DNA from: Sclerodactyla briareus
Taxonomy: Eukaryota; Echinodermata; Holothuroidea; Dendrochirotida; Sclerodactylidae
Length of the DNA stretch: 64,000 nt
Assembly (NCBI GenBank): GCA_026419785.1
Contig: JAODTK010003554.1
Location: 62,001-126,000, forward strand
Direction of reading: 5' to 3'
Shown: positions 45,046-57,135 of the stretch, piece by piece
Layout of the letters: each line of letters opens with the position of its first letter
How positions within the stretch are numbered: position 1 is the stretch's first letter
The notes under the pieces: generated by a model
What the model was told of the DNA's origin: nothing
Database searches by the model: none
What the model saw: the letters and a program-made list of their open reading frames with translations, nothing else
Position numbers and translations under genes: made by a program

Positions 45046-48000
45046 TAATAGTGAAAACTTATTAGGGCCGGATCCGCCCGAAGGCGCTCATGGCGCCCCC
45101 GCAAGAACAACCAACAAAAGATAATAATCAATTTTAAACGAAACTTTAAAAGATGTGTTTTCAGTTCGACGTGAAAGGTTATCCTTAATGTTAGACAATC
45201 TTACATGAGGGGGCAGATTAAGTGGAAAGAAGATGTACTAAATGGCTGAAATGAAACTTTGATCAATTCACATTGAAGTGTCAAATTTTGCCGCGTTAGC
45301 GCGCGGTGTTGATATTATATTAATGGTCTGCTTCATTACACTCACGAGCAGCGTCTTGCAGTTAAAATCCCGCTATTGTTAGGTTCGGGCAAAAAAATTT
45401 TGCGTTCTGACTGAGAAAAGTCCCGCGGTCTAGTGGGTGAGCGGTGCGAGTAAATACTGACGCCCAATTTACTGGAAAAATTGCACCAGATTGCATCTGA
45501 GACGTTTAATATTTGAATTTTCACCCTCCTCCCATTAGTCCCTCCCCCACATCAGTCTACACCACCCATTCCAGATCCGTCGGTTAGTTTAGGTAAAACA
45601 GAGATCTACACCCCACCCCCCCCCCACCATCATTCAACCCCTCGCTACTACGCCCTGTCTGGAGGGAATGAGAATCTGAAATGTTCTTGGTACGCTTCGC
45701 GCAAACCATGTGCGACTCCGCTTTAGATGGTCATTTGCATGCGCTTTTCAAAACGATCGACCGCCACTGTTTTTTTGTAGCTATCTTTGTTTGTCTCATG
45801 CGTGGGTTAATTCCACGAGGGTTTTCGGTGTAGATAGGTAATTGTGAAGACGAATAATTGATTACGGTGGTTTATTTTGCCATGTTTCTCTTAGGATTTA
45901 CGGTTGCATGCGCGCACATAGGGATGGTCAATGTAGTGTGCTATAAGATGCCACAATCAATTTTACGTACCATGGGGATTGAGAATGAGGAGGACAAACG
46001 ACATGGCATGGTGGTTTGTGGGATCGTGCAATGTATTTATACATACACTAAAATTGACAAAATATAACTTTTTCATAATTTTCTCTAAGAATTGCCATCA
46101 TTCTACATCACAGGATCCGTCAATCAGTAGGAAAAGAAATGTTTCAGCTTGATCGGCGTTTAGGGGCAGCTTCTGGCTAAGCAATGTGGCGGGAAATACA
46201 TTCTAACAATCTTCCAAAAAGAACCAATTTACGCACACCCAAAAACAAATATAATATTGTGCACCCCCCCACCTTCCCTCCAGAAAGCTTGACACGTCAA
46301 TTTAGTCTTGATTTGGACAATTGATGCTGTTGCTCTGTTGTTTTGTGTGCAAGATGGTAGACCTCTCGTGATCTCAGATTAGACCTTCAACATTCATCCA
46401 AAACAAGTTGTTCATTTCAACATCACGATTGCGATTATGAAAAAGAGTCAATTCCATACGCGCAATGGAACCATCTTTGTGAAGACTGTCTAACGCACCA
46501 AAAATGTGTATATTTGGGATCATTACTTGCAAAATTGTCATTAGTACAACTTGAGGTGTGAATACAGGAGCTAGTCTTAATGACCACCAGGGTTCATCCA
46601 AAATCCATGAAAAACATTTCAGAATTTTTGGTTATGCTTTTGTTCCTATCAGTTTTTTTATTTTAAGGGTTGTTTGAGAACGCCGTTTCCGGCCTCTGGG
46701 ATGTCTCTCAAACCAGAAATTTTCTGGTTGCGCTCCGCACAACCCACTGGTTGGCGGTCCGCCGTAGATGGTTCAACTGGATGATTATATTTGCCTTCGG
46801 CCCCACACACTCCAAGACCTCGGCAACCCGTGGCCCCCTACTAAAAAAATCTCTAGCTACGCCACCGATCAGATAAGTGTGTTCAAATCCAATAACAGTT
46901 CAGGAAGAGTAACTAGGGGAATCAGCGCACCCCCCCCTTCAGATTGGGGGGCTTTGCGTCTCCTGCGCTCCATAGCTTCTCCATATAGTATGTTGCTTAA
47001 GTTTGGGCGCCCCACCTCTAACCGAAATCCTGGATCCGCCCCTGATCTGGTATGAGGCCTTCGGGTTGATTTGTGCTTGCTACTTGTAAATCAAGATTGT
47101 CCTATATATACATGTCCCTGGACCATGCAAATGTTCACCAAACTGAAGGTCATGTGTGCAGAAGATGGGCCAAGGTTCTTTTTAAAAATTTCACGATTTT
47201 GAGCAGTGAAAACTAAAGACGATCAGTCAGGAAGGAACCACAGAGAATACAAATGATGTCGAGGAGATTTCAGAAGTTGAGATAAAGAAAGCAGAAAATG
47301 AAAAATGAGAGCAAGTCAAAGATTAACGTAAGAAAGTCCTTGGCTGCTCTCATGGATGGATTGTGTCCAGTGTATGGAGGACTTTGGGCCAGCATCGGGG
47401 CATTTTTCTGGCTGGGCCTCGGGGAAGCAAATGCCTCCACCTCGTGCTTGAGCCTCGGAAATCTGGTCAGGACGTCAGGTCTACTTCAATTTGGGTGGTA
47501 ACAAAATTACGCCACAAAAGGTTTTGAGTTTTCCATTACAACACATTCTTAGAGGACACAGCCGTGTGGCCCAAGCTTATCATGACCTCAATACGTTTGT
47601 GTACAAAAGGGTTCGCCATCCCAGGGCCGCATGACCTACGTGTTAGATAAATAGATCGATGATAGATAATTTATTCAACGAAACGTAAAAAACTACAATG
47701 GAAATTGTGCGGATGGCATAACTGTATACAAACATGAAACGATTAGAGAATTATAAGAAATATCACAGGAACAAAAAAGAGCAGGGAGGATTTGGAAACC
47801 TAAACTTAAAACAAATAAACAGTATTGCACGACGTTGAATGAATAAGAGACATATCCACTAAATACTGACACTTGTAGAAGGATAAGCGATTCAAGAACT
47901 AAAAATGGTCGACAATCAAAAAGTCTATAATACCAATAAAGGGAGGTTTTTTATTAGCACCAATATTAACGTGCATGGGCTGCATCCTAAATAGTAGCGG

Positions 48001-48600
48001 CAGATGGATAAAAAATGTCATAGTCTCTGGAGACACCCCTAAAATTTTCAGTCTTACAACCGGGAGGGCCAAGAAGAATGAAGTAATTGTGGCTGGGTGG
48101 GAAACTTTTTCAGAATTTGCTGGTGCGATTGTAAAGGCCCGTCCGTTCCGATTTAGAGAGAATGGAGGAAAGAGTAAGGGCCAGACAATTATCCGTTTCT
48201 GGAAGTCTTGATGAGCAGATTGCAATCTTCTAAGTCATTCTAAGTAGTGCGATCAACAAGCTAAAATTGTTGTAGTTAAAACAACTTTCAATGATTAGAC
48301 AATGAAAGTTTACCAGAACGGCGTCCTTTCTTAGGAAATCTCATCAGTGTTTGCCCACCCTGATAAGGTATTTATAGGGTGTTACCTAAATTTATGTTTG
48401 TTTTGACCTGTTCAACCATAGTGTCCATCGATAATAATTATACCCCAGTGGTCGGTGTTTACTGAGCAATGGTGGTCGGTGTTCCTGAGCAATGACTGCA
48501 AGGACAGCACAGAACATACATTTCCAAATATGTCAGTTCAGAATGGGTTTTAATCGAATGTGATGAACAAATTATGAGTTGCCTGATGGGTGAATGTCCG
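45046..48600. other. No gene identified
   Basis: Unassigned DNA. Two short segments near 45690-45760 and 46690-46775 share a GCTTCGCG/GCTCCGC...CCGCTTAGATGG-type block with 27815-27865, probably family A ends. If GRPEL1 has upstream exons (mitochondrial presequence and start of the coiled coil) they should lie here or nearer to 50.4 kb, but none could be identified. Confidence 0.4.
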
Positions 48601-48609
48601 CTGAAAAAA

Positions 48610-49200
48610 ATATCAATGACCTGGACAGATGTAGGCGGGTAAACCGCCCACGTGTATATCCCTGCTTTGAGCAGTCATAGGGAAGAAGTCATTAAACCCC
48701 CATTGAAGACCCCCATTTTACACAGCGAACCAAGATAAACTGTATACGCAAAGTTTTGTTATAAGTCCATGGAGGTGCATAGGCCATGATTTATGCACCA
48801 ATTTGGCCCCCACGATGCTTCATTTCCAAGGACTTTTAACAAAAATGAGCCCCACACACCAAGTTTCGTTCAAATCTCCAGAAGTTTGGAAAATCGCAAA
48901 TTTTGCAAATTTGACCCTTGATGACCTTGATAATGACCTACACATTTTGGGGGGATAAAATGTAGTCCCTATAACTCAAGTTTCGTTTTCAAATCTGACA
49001 AAAGTTTGGAATGGAAACCGCAAAAAAAATTCGCCAAAGTTGACAGCCAATGACGTTGTGTGATTGTTGAAATGACATCAACATTTTTAGGAATCAACTA
49101 TAGTCCCTACCCATTAAGTTTCGTTCAAAGTCCGGACTAACTTGAAAATTTAGAGAAATAGCGGCCCCCAGCATTGCGCTAAGCTATGCCCAATTTCGAA
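48610..49200. repeat. Dispersed repeat (family D) with GGCGGG hairpin, copy 2
   Basis: It starts with GGCGGGTAAACCGCCC near 48626. Three units follow, carrying CCAAGTTTCGTTCAAATCTC, CAAGTTTCGTTTTCAAATCT and TAAGTTTCGTTCAAAGTCC, interleaved with TTGATGACCTTG-type stretches. Copy 1 lies at 7660-8200. Confidence 0.55.
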
Positions 49201-50397
49201 CCATCCGAGATTTTACTAGGGTAGACATGTTGTACCAAGTTCAGATCATCGGATGATTAAAGCGTGAGAAGTTAATGCGCTAACGCCTAAAGTTTCCAGG
49301 GGCGGAGGAGCCTTGGACGGTGGCGAATATGATTATTAAGGCCCTTGAGTATGTTGCAGAAAGTTTTTTAAGGGGCATCATTATAGGCGAGGTTAAGGTT
49401 ACAATTCTTTAGGGGAGGGGTAGTGTATCTCATTAATCACAATGCTATTCACTCACACATATCAAGAGGCTGTGTAATACACTCATTTGTTCTTGCAACT
49501 TATTGTGTGATGGTGGCAATGAAGATCATGGTAGGCACGTTCAAATCATAAGAACTAAGATTATGTTACTACAGATGAGCAACTGGAGCAGTTCATGTGC
49601 ATCTGTTCATTAGTCCATTACAAATTGGTAAGATTATTAATTATCACCAGTGACAGTTGTGCCAATTGGCAACTTGTTTTAGTCATATTCTACCAAATTA
49701 TAGGGAAAAAAATTAAGACATATTTTTCATTTTCTTCAAAATTGTAGATATGACTTTTGTTCATCAAATGTTGCAAACTTGTAAAATTGCCAACTTAGCA
49801 GTAATGAATTATTATCTCAAACATTTGTGACTTCATAAACCGAAACATGCTAGTGAAAAATGATCAAAGTTGATTGGTATGATTTTCAATACACTTTATA
49901 TGACATTTAAATTTTTTTGGCTGGATCGTCTTCAATTTGCTTTATAGTAAATTGTGTGACAAGGGTCAGAACTTGCCCTGAAGTGACCTTAAGACCCTGA
50001 ACTGGCACTTTAGAAACATAGGTATCCTCACCCACATGAGAACCCACATGCTAATTGGGACTTGATACTGTTTGCGTTTTCGTAGATTGTGCAGAAAGGG
50101 GTGTCACCACACACACAGTACATTACACAACGAAATATGCAATGCAATGACAGACTGCATAAGTTGTTTGCCTTTGGCAATGAATGAAAAAAGGACCGGG
50201 AATACCCTTTAGACCTCTCTCCCAGGGACCATGCGTCAATTTTTTAAACTCTTGTTCCACCGTGTTGAAGTGCAAGGCATTAGAGCCGCCTACATTGATA
50301 TCAACCATCAACCAATAGGTCACCACGATGACATACGGGTAAAACAATAAACTTCAGGCAATGGAATCCCCAATCCATGGCTTTTGGTTCAATACAG
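49200..50397. other. No gene seen upstream of GRPEL1 exon
   Basis: AT-rich sequence. Probably intronic to GRPEL1, since the first identified coding exon already starts inside the protein, but the 5' exons were not found. Confidence 0.4.
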
Positions 50398-50637
50398 GAT
50401 AAATACAAGCGGTCTTTAGCAGAAACGGAGAACGTCCGTATGGCGATTCACAAGCAGCTGGAGCAGCGGACTCCAAGAGTATTGCAATACAGGGCTTTCT
50501 GCAAAGCCTACTGGAGGGTGTGTCGGAAATCCTGGGGACGGCGACCTCGGCGTCCCCCAGGAGGAACGGGATCAGAAACGAGCACCTGAAGACGCTTTTT
50601 GAGGGTCTGCTCATGATAAGACACAGACTCCAAAAAG
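50398..50637 (+). CDS. GRPEL1: GRPEL1 penultimate exon, one frameshift
   Basis: GRPEL1 is the nucleotide-exchange factor that releases ADP from mitochondrial Hsp70 in the matrix, driving protein import and folding. After a TTCAATACAG acceptor the exon reads (D)KYKRSLAETENVRMAIHKQL EQ, the GrpE coiled-coil start. After one lost base (CAGCGG for CAGGCGG near 50465) it continues DSKSIAIQGFLQSLLEGVSE, ILGTATSASPRRNGIRNEHL and KTLFEGLLMIRHRLQK before GTAAAG. The vertebrate match is YKRALADTENLRQRS...YGIQAFCKDLLEVADVLEKAT...NLYEGLVMTEVQIQK. The exon ends in phase 1. The mitochondrial presequence exon was not found. Confidence 0.9.
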
Positions 50638-51260
50638 GTAAAGTTTAATGGCACAATTGAACCTTGCAATTAGAGGCTGGGTTGAATCCTGGCGAGCATC
50701 ACTAAAAGCGGTAGGAATGTTCCTTCCGCTGTTCACAGGGCACACAAAGGTTGTGGTGTGAAGGATCGAGTGACGGAAAAGAGTTCCCTTTCCTCTCCAT
50801 AAGTTGTTGTTAAATGCGCAGGGGATCGGAAGAGTCATTATTTGTTTATAGGGGTGCGAACAGTTTGCAGGAAAACTTTTTTCTCGTGGAATTTCTGCAA
50901 TAAATGATTATCTTTCTCAGGGTTGTGATTTGCTTGGGAGTTATTCTTGAAAGTCTTGCAAAGGCTCCGTCATGTGCTTACTACATTCTTGCGATGTTGG
51001 TGATGCTCGCAAGAATGTTTGTGGCACTCTGAACAGATCCAACACTTTGTAGAATGTCTCGCCCACGTTGCGCGAAAGCACCCCCCCCCAGTTCACACCA
51101 ATCATTTTGTGACCTATCCTTGAAATATTCACAAAAGAGTGTGTATGTTGCGGAATTTTCACACAATGTTGCCCAAGATTTGTCCAACAAGCATAAGCTC
51201 CATAAGTACGTACCTCCCATAGGCAGTAATGTCTCTTTATGCTTTTGTCTTTCCTGGCAG

Positions 51261-51452
51261 GTTTTCAAAAGAACAAGCTGTCAGACGACCCTGGGACGAG
51301 AAGTTTGACCCAAATCTCCACGAGGCCATGTTTGAGGTTCCTGTCCCTGACAAGGAGCCAGGACTTGTTGCAGTTGTGAACAAGATCGGCTACAGATTAC
51401 ACGAGCGGACTATTAGACCTGCCTTAGTGGGCGGACGAAGGGGCCATCCTAG
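51261..51452 (+). CDS. GRPEL1: GRPEL1 last coding exon, two frameshifts
   Basis: After TTTCCTGGCAG the exon joins in phase to give QKGFQKNKLSDDP. One lost base near 51290 is followed by WDEKFDPNLHEAMFEVPVPD, KEPGLVAVVNKIGYRLHERT and IRPALVG. A second lost base near 51431 is followed by TKGPS and TAG at 51450-51452. This is the GrpE C-terminal beta domain that contacts Hsp70 (vertebrate: KFDPYEHEALFHTPVEGKEPGTVALVSKVGYKLHGRTLRPALVGV). With the frameshifts repaired the protein would end at the usual length. Confidence 0.92.
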
Positions 51453-53910
51453 GACTCTTTGGTCCGTTTCCAAAATGAGAGTCGGCGGGCGCAGTCAGGC
51501 AATGGACAGGGAGTGTGTCCTCTGCAAGTTGCGAAGGTCATTCATTAGCATGTGCCATGAGATTCAATTCGATAGGAAAATGACAGCATTATTCGTTCAG
51601 GCAGCATTTTCATCTGCTGTTGTAAATGCACATGGACGTGAAATTCTTGGAAGGTAAATTTGAGTGAGTTGCAGCATGTATCATGATAATGTTGCCTAGG
51701 ACTGCAGCAGTTGTCTCCAGTTGATTCCTGACTAACGAACCAACAAATTCTAAATTATCAGAATCCATCAGCTGGTTGAGCACTCCAAGTGTGTAGGCGT
51801 GCAAGTCCAAGCAAGTTTAACATTATTTTCACCAAAGGTGATTTTAGCTGGGGGCCAGGGTCCGTCTGGCGCCCATAGGACAGCTTGTTATGGTGCCTAT
51901 GAGCTGCAGAAAACTCTCATATATGTTTGGAAAATTATACACTAAATTTTCATGTTTTAACAGAATGAGCCTGGTTCCATTCTCACTGAATAACCCCTGA
52001 TTTTCACTGAGGTCTTATTCTTTGTTATGCGCAATAATGCAATATGTCACACTAGGACAACACGGAAGTTTGCATGTATTTCATTGTTTCATTTCCAAAT
52101 TTAGCCAGAAGTTCTGTGTCTTTCTCTCAACAAATAACCATCAACACCTTACAACCCACCACAAGCAATCACTGCCATAGACTAAATGCTTTTTGGAGTT
52201 AAATAATGATGTGAATTTACAATAGAAAACAAGAATGTTTGCATGGCTGTGCAAGTTATGACATCAGTTATCATTGCATGATGGGCTTCTTTTCGATCTC
52301 GCCGCAAAATGCACACGCCCAAAACCTCAGTAACTCCGTAACAGGAAGACGTAGAACTTTGGGGAGGGATGGACTGAAACATTCAGTTTTTCTCCAGCTA
52401 CTACATCAGTTCTTTATTAATTCATCCTGCAGTTGTCATTGAGAAAAGGGCATTTTGGTATGGGAAAGTAGCATCACTGTAGCTAAAGACTGGATTCCCT
52501 ACTAGGGGGGCTCTGAAGGTTGCATTTGTCCAGGTGGATTTATGGTGACTTGCTGGCAATTCATCGACCTGGTGGTCCTACTGTATGTTGATTCGCCATG
52601 GAATCAATTTGGATACATAATCATGCAGCATGCATGAATAGTATGCAACCAGGAGTAGACGGGGGTAGTTCCGATTGTTGAAAAATTGTCTGTTTATCCT
52701 TACACAGCCAAATATCTTGGGGAATATCCATTTCCATAGAATACTTTGACCAACACCAAATATAATCAATCTGAAAAACTGCGAACAATATTGAAAGCAA
52801 AGTAAGTAATTGTGAAAGTACCTTCATCATTGTACTGAAAACTTCTTAATACAAAAGGGAAAGATCAGTGAATCGGTGCAGGGGAGGAAGGGGCGGGGGG
52901 CAGGTGAGGAAAGAGGGGCAGGGGGTAAGGAAGAGGGGCAGGGGTTGGGTATTGCAGGCAGAAGGTGTTATTTTTTACCAGGAACTACTGAAGTATTAAA
53001 AATTATTAGACGATGGGAATGGTGTTACCTCTTTGAGATGGTACCAAGTTAATAGGGAGTATCCCTACTCAAGTCAATTGATGTTACTGTATTTATGTAT
53101 TTGAGGAAAACATAAACTGAAACGGTAACAACCAACACACGCAGTGAACTTTTAGTAATAGGGATATCATTAAAGTCTTTTACTAGTTGCATTTCACATA
53201 ATACAGTGCAGATAGTAGTTGTACACGAGTAATAAACAGAAAGTGTTGAAAGCAATACATTCAATGTCAGCAATTATTACACAGTGGCAGTTCAAAATTG
53301 TTGTAGTTAACCATGTAATGAAGATCCTGGAATAACTTAAAGTACATTCATAAATACCTTTTCGGTTTCTTCTTTATTGTGATGTCGCTTCAGTCTAAGG
53401 CATCCAGATCTCAGGGTATATGTTAGTCTTGCACTTCCTAACCAGAGCAGAGGGACCTCCTTCCCTCCTAGCATTCATCCTGTTGGTGCCACTCCAGCCC
53501 TGGTGGATCACACACGTTGGTATGCGCAGGGTTCCCCACTCGGCAGTGACAGGGGTCTTCCTATTCCAGGTGTCCCAACAATTTCACCTAGGTTTCCTCA
53601 AGATCTCATTCTCCAGGGACCAGACATACTCTGGGAAGGCTGACCTTGGTTTGACTTGGTCATGACCGAGGCCCCTCTACAGGTAGAGACGCCGGGTTCA
53701 CGCAGCGGTCCCAGGCTGTGTAGAATGCTGCTCTGGATAACTAGAGCTCTCGCAACCACCTGGTTTGGTGTCGGATCGTCCAAAAACTCCGTTTTGATAA
53801 CCCTTCAATCGCCGATATCACTCTCCCCGGGCTGAAAATTGAACCAGCTCAATTCCACTTTTCTCCCCTCGAACCCAGTGTTTCCCGTATTTTTTGATTC
53901 CCTTGACGAA
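51453..53910. other. GRPEL1 3' region and intergenic DNA
   Basis: It begins with the GRPEL1 3' UTR. No poly(A) signal close to the stop is convincing. G-rich GGGGCAGG words repeat at 52877-52946. A moderately GC-rich patch at 53440-53780 keeps short frames on both strands but matches nothing I recognise. Confidence 0.45.
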
Positions 53911-54600
53911 TCGGAGAATCTATGCAGTCATGACAGTGTGTGTTCGTGATGGGCCTAGCTTGTTAACAACAATAGCTCGACCACCGCTTGGATGGATCAA
54001 GCACCTACTTTTGGTATATGGTTTTCCCCATAATGAGTACACATGCTCCCTATTGTTTTAGGGTCAGGTCGGAGGTCAAGAGAAGTCAAGTTTGAAATCT
54101 TGTAACCAATATCAAGAATGCCTGTTCCGATCAGATTGAATTCGGTATGCAGCTTTCTAGTTCTTCTTAGGAGAGTACAGGAACCCTATTGTTTTTAATG
54201 TGAATCGGGTCAAGTTTGGGGAAAAAATGGAAATTGGAGAAATTGCATAATTTGGGTCCAACTTTAGCATTGTTAACACCAACGATAACTTGACCCCACT
54301 TAAATGGATAAGTTCATACTTTGTGATATGGGTTTTCCCCATACTGAACACATGATCCCTATTGTTTTTGGGTCAGGTCAAAGGTCACCATAGGTCAAAG
54401 TCTGAAAATCTTGAAATTCAGTGTGTGGCTTCTTATCAAGAGGTGTCGGAACCCTATTGGTTGGTTGGGATAAATGTGAAATTTTGTCAGATTTTTATTG
54501 TTGCCCATAATGAACTGTTTCAATGTCCCTATTGTCCTTGTGTCTAGCTAATAGGTTGTCAGAAAGAGTCAAGGAATCACTAAGCCTTTTGGCTTTGGGG
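53911..54600 (+). repeat. AGGTCA-rich modular repeat, copy with two units and both ends
   Basis: The left end is GAATCTATGCAGTCATGACA at 53914. The right end is GTCAAGGAATCACTAAGCCT then TTTGGCTTT near 54557-54594. Two units of about 300 bp lie between, each with CCATAATGAGTACA/CCATACTGAACACA, CCCTATTGTTTT and GGGTCAGGTC. The second unit contains AGGTCAAAGGTCA, a perfect DR1 arrangement, at 54377-54389. Non-coding. Confidence 0.8.
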
Positions 54601-55548
54601 TTCTCTCCCTCCACATTTTTTTGAAGGATTTTGTGTCATCCCTACTTGTGGGTCATGGTATTTCTACGCAGTGGGTCATGTCAGAAGTCCACCCGTGGAG
54701 GGCACAAGAAAAGTTGTGCGTGTTCATATACCCCAGATCAAAATGCCCCCATTGCCCCCCCGGGATACTCACTGGGTATTTTCCGATCCAGCTATGGGGG
54801 AGGGTAGAAGAAAATTGGAAATTTAGCAATTCCAAAGGTCTGAAAAGCCAATTTGGGTGCCTCTAGCATATGAAGAGTTTTCTGCCATGAAAAAGGATGG
54901 GCACTAGGCGAGGTTACAGAAGAAATTGAAGGTGGTTTTTTTTTCAGCTGAAACGTGGTACGGTAGAACGTAGCAGGTTCGACGGGCCTGCACGGGGGAA
55001 ATATCAACACATTTTCAATACAGGGGGTGTAGTCTTGGATTGGAGGGTTCTAAGAGAAAGGTTTCCCTCCCTTTGACGCATATCACCTTAGCTTTTGTTT
55101 GGTTTCTAATGCTCAAAACAATTCATCTTCCCCCTAAATGTTCCCCTGGCACATATGGGGGTAGGTCAAAGGTGATGAATGAATTGCTGTATGTCTACGT
55201 GATTATGTCACTTAAGACAAAGTAACCATACACTGTAATTGATAGGTGATCTACTTCGCTATTGGCACTCCTGATGGTTTCCTAATACACCCTGGTAGAG
55301 CCACCAACACGATTGTAGCAAGTACTATTTCAGGCTTGTTGTGAGATCATCCTCAGACTGACTTCCAGTTGATAAGACAGTCGATAAGGGGACAAACCTA
55401 TGTTATTGCATATGTCTTTATAACACTAGAGGGTGGGGGGGGGGGGGGGTAACCTGCTTTATGCAAAGTCAAGGTCCATTTTCTTTTTTCAAACCTTTGT
55501 TACACAAGCATGGCGAGCTTGATTTGATGTGGATGAAACACTTTATTC

Positions 55549-55905
55549 CTTGCAAGAATTATGCAGTCATGACGTATGTGTGTATGTAATGTAACTGTAT
55601 GGATTGTGATGCCTGGCTTTTGAACACGATAATGGACCCCATGGGATGTTAGTCATACTGGTAGAGTGCCCATAATGAGTAAATGAGAAATGATGAGGTC
55701 GTTTTGGGGTCAAAAGAGGGTAAAGTCTGAGAAGCTCGTTAACCGGTTAGTCAGAATTCTTGGTCCAATCAAGCGAAATTGATATGCAGCTTCCTTTATG
55801 GGTAGTACAAGAACTTGTTTTTGGTGTGGAGACCCGCAGGGGTCAGTTTTGGGAATTGTTAATCAAGGCCGTCACAGAAGCACTAGCCTTTTGGCTTAGC
55901 AAGAT
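55549..55905 (+). repeat. AGGTCA-rich modular repeat, short copy with one unit
   Basis: It starts ATTATGCAGTCATGACG, runs through AACACGATAA, CCCATAATGAGTA and GTTTTGGGGTCA, and ends CACTAGCCTTTTGGCTTAG near 55877-55896. It is the single-unit version of the family. Confidence 0.7.
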
Positions 55906-57060
55906 TCATTGACTAAAAAATAGCGTGCACTTTTCACTCATGTAGTGAAAAATCATCAATGATTGTGTAACTCAAAAAGATGCGATTATTCGGTCCTGGC
56001 CTCGTGACATCAATGGACTCATACAATCATTGTAGACCACACAGGAAAAGGAGTTCGGAAATCCACAAATTGAGATTTGGGTGTGCGTCAAACACTATTT
56101 TCATGCGGTCTAAAAATGTGACTTTTCAATTATTGTGAACAGGGATGAAACATCGAGAATGTTCCATCTTCTTTTGCGGATGACCTGAGAGCAAATGCCT
56201 TATCCACTCCATAACTCCAATAAAGAGAGAATTTTTACTGGATTTGTCTGGGCCTATTTGAGTGTCAGATAGTGCTCCATGCCTTAAAAACTTCTGGTTT
56301 TACGTTAAAACACAGATTGTGCAGAGCTGATAAGTTTATCAAGTACATAACCAACAAATCAATGCACACATAAAATGGCAGCAAAACAAGAGCCAGAATT
56401 TCCGATGGCAAATCACTGATATCACAGCTGTATGAAAGTCTGATACTATCCCAAGCCTCACCGTCCTACGAGACGAGAAAGAAACAGAAGGCACTGTCTC
56501 TTCATGCACATCCACATCTAGACTTCGTCATTGGCAGCAAAACTTGGTATGGTCGGAAGAGGAATGGGGGGAGATGATACCCAACCACGTCCTCTGAGAC
56601 ATAGAATGAACACCAAGACCCACGTCTTTCATGCACATCCACATCTAGGCAGGGTTAGTCTGGTTGAAGGGGGTCACAAAATTCATGGCATGATAATAAA
56701 CCAACTACTAGGCAAGTTTTTTCTACACCCTCTAAGTTGAAGACGCCACTTAAAATCACAAGGACCGGCCGCAGTGAGGTGATGGCACGGTGGACAATCC
56801 TGATTCTTCTCGTCTAGTGGTAAGATGAATCAGAGGGGTGTAGTATAACCATCCAAACCTGCTCAGGGACCGCATTTTACCCTCCCCATCGAAGGGATGA
56901 TCTGTGGACTTCAGGCTCTGACCACTCTCTCAGAACCTGGAGAAACGGAAGTTCAACGAGAATGTCACAGTCGACAGAAAGACGCACTGCAAATAACCCC
57001 GTACAACCCACAAGACCTCGTACCATAGGACTGCAAGATACAGGCCACATAGGGAAAAAC
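55906..57060. other. No gene seen
   Basis: Unassigned. A short duplicated phrase (TTCATGCACATCCACATCTA) occurs at 56501 and 56629. A tRNA A-box-like CGTCTAGTGGTAAGATG lies at 56811-56827, without a clear B box. Confidence 0.45.
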
Positions 57061-57062
57061 GT

Positions 57063-57135
57063 CGGTTGACCGGCTGGATTTCAAACCCAGAATATTTGCT
57101 TGCTCAGGTTAACTATTACCACTCTACCAGGTATT
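57063..57135 (-). repeat. tRNA-derived SINE head
   Basis: On the minus strand it reads CTGGTAGAGTGGTAATAGTT (A-box region), then about 30 nt later TGGGTTTGAAATCCAGCC (B-box with T-arm stem). Spacing fits a tRNA-like head, while the mismatches rule out a working tRNA. Confidence 0.5.

Noticed and set aside
50398-51452. GRPEL1 as a processed pseudogene
   Set aside because: An intron with proper GT/AG borders separates the two exons, so it is not a retrocopy. The frameshifts are of the same kind as in the other genes.
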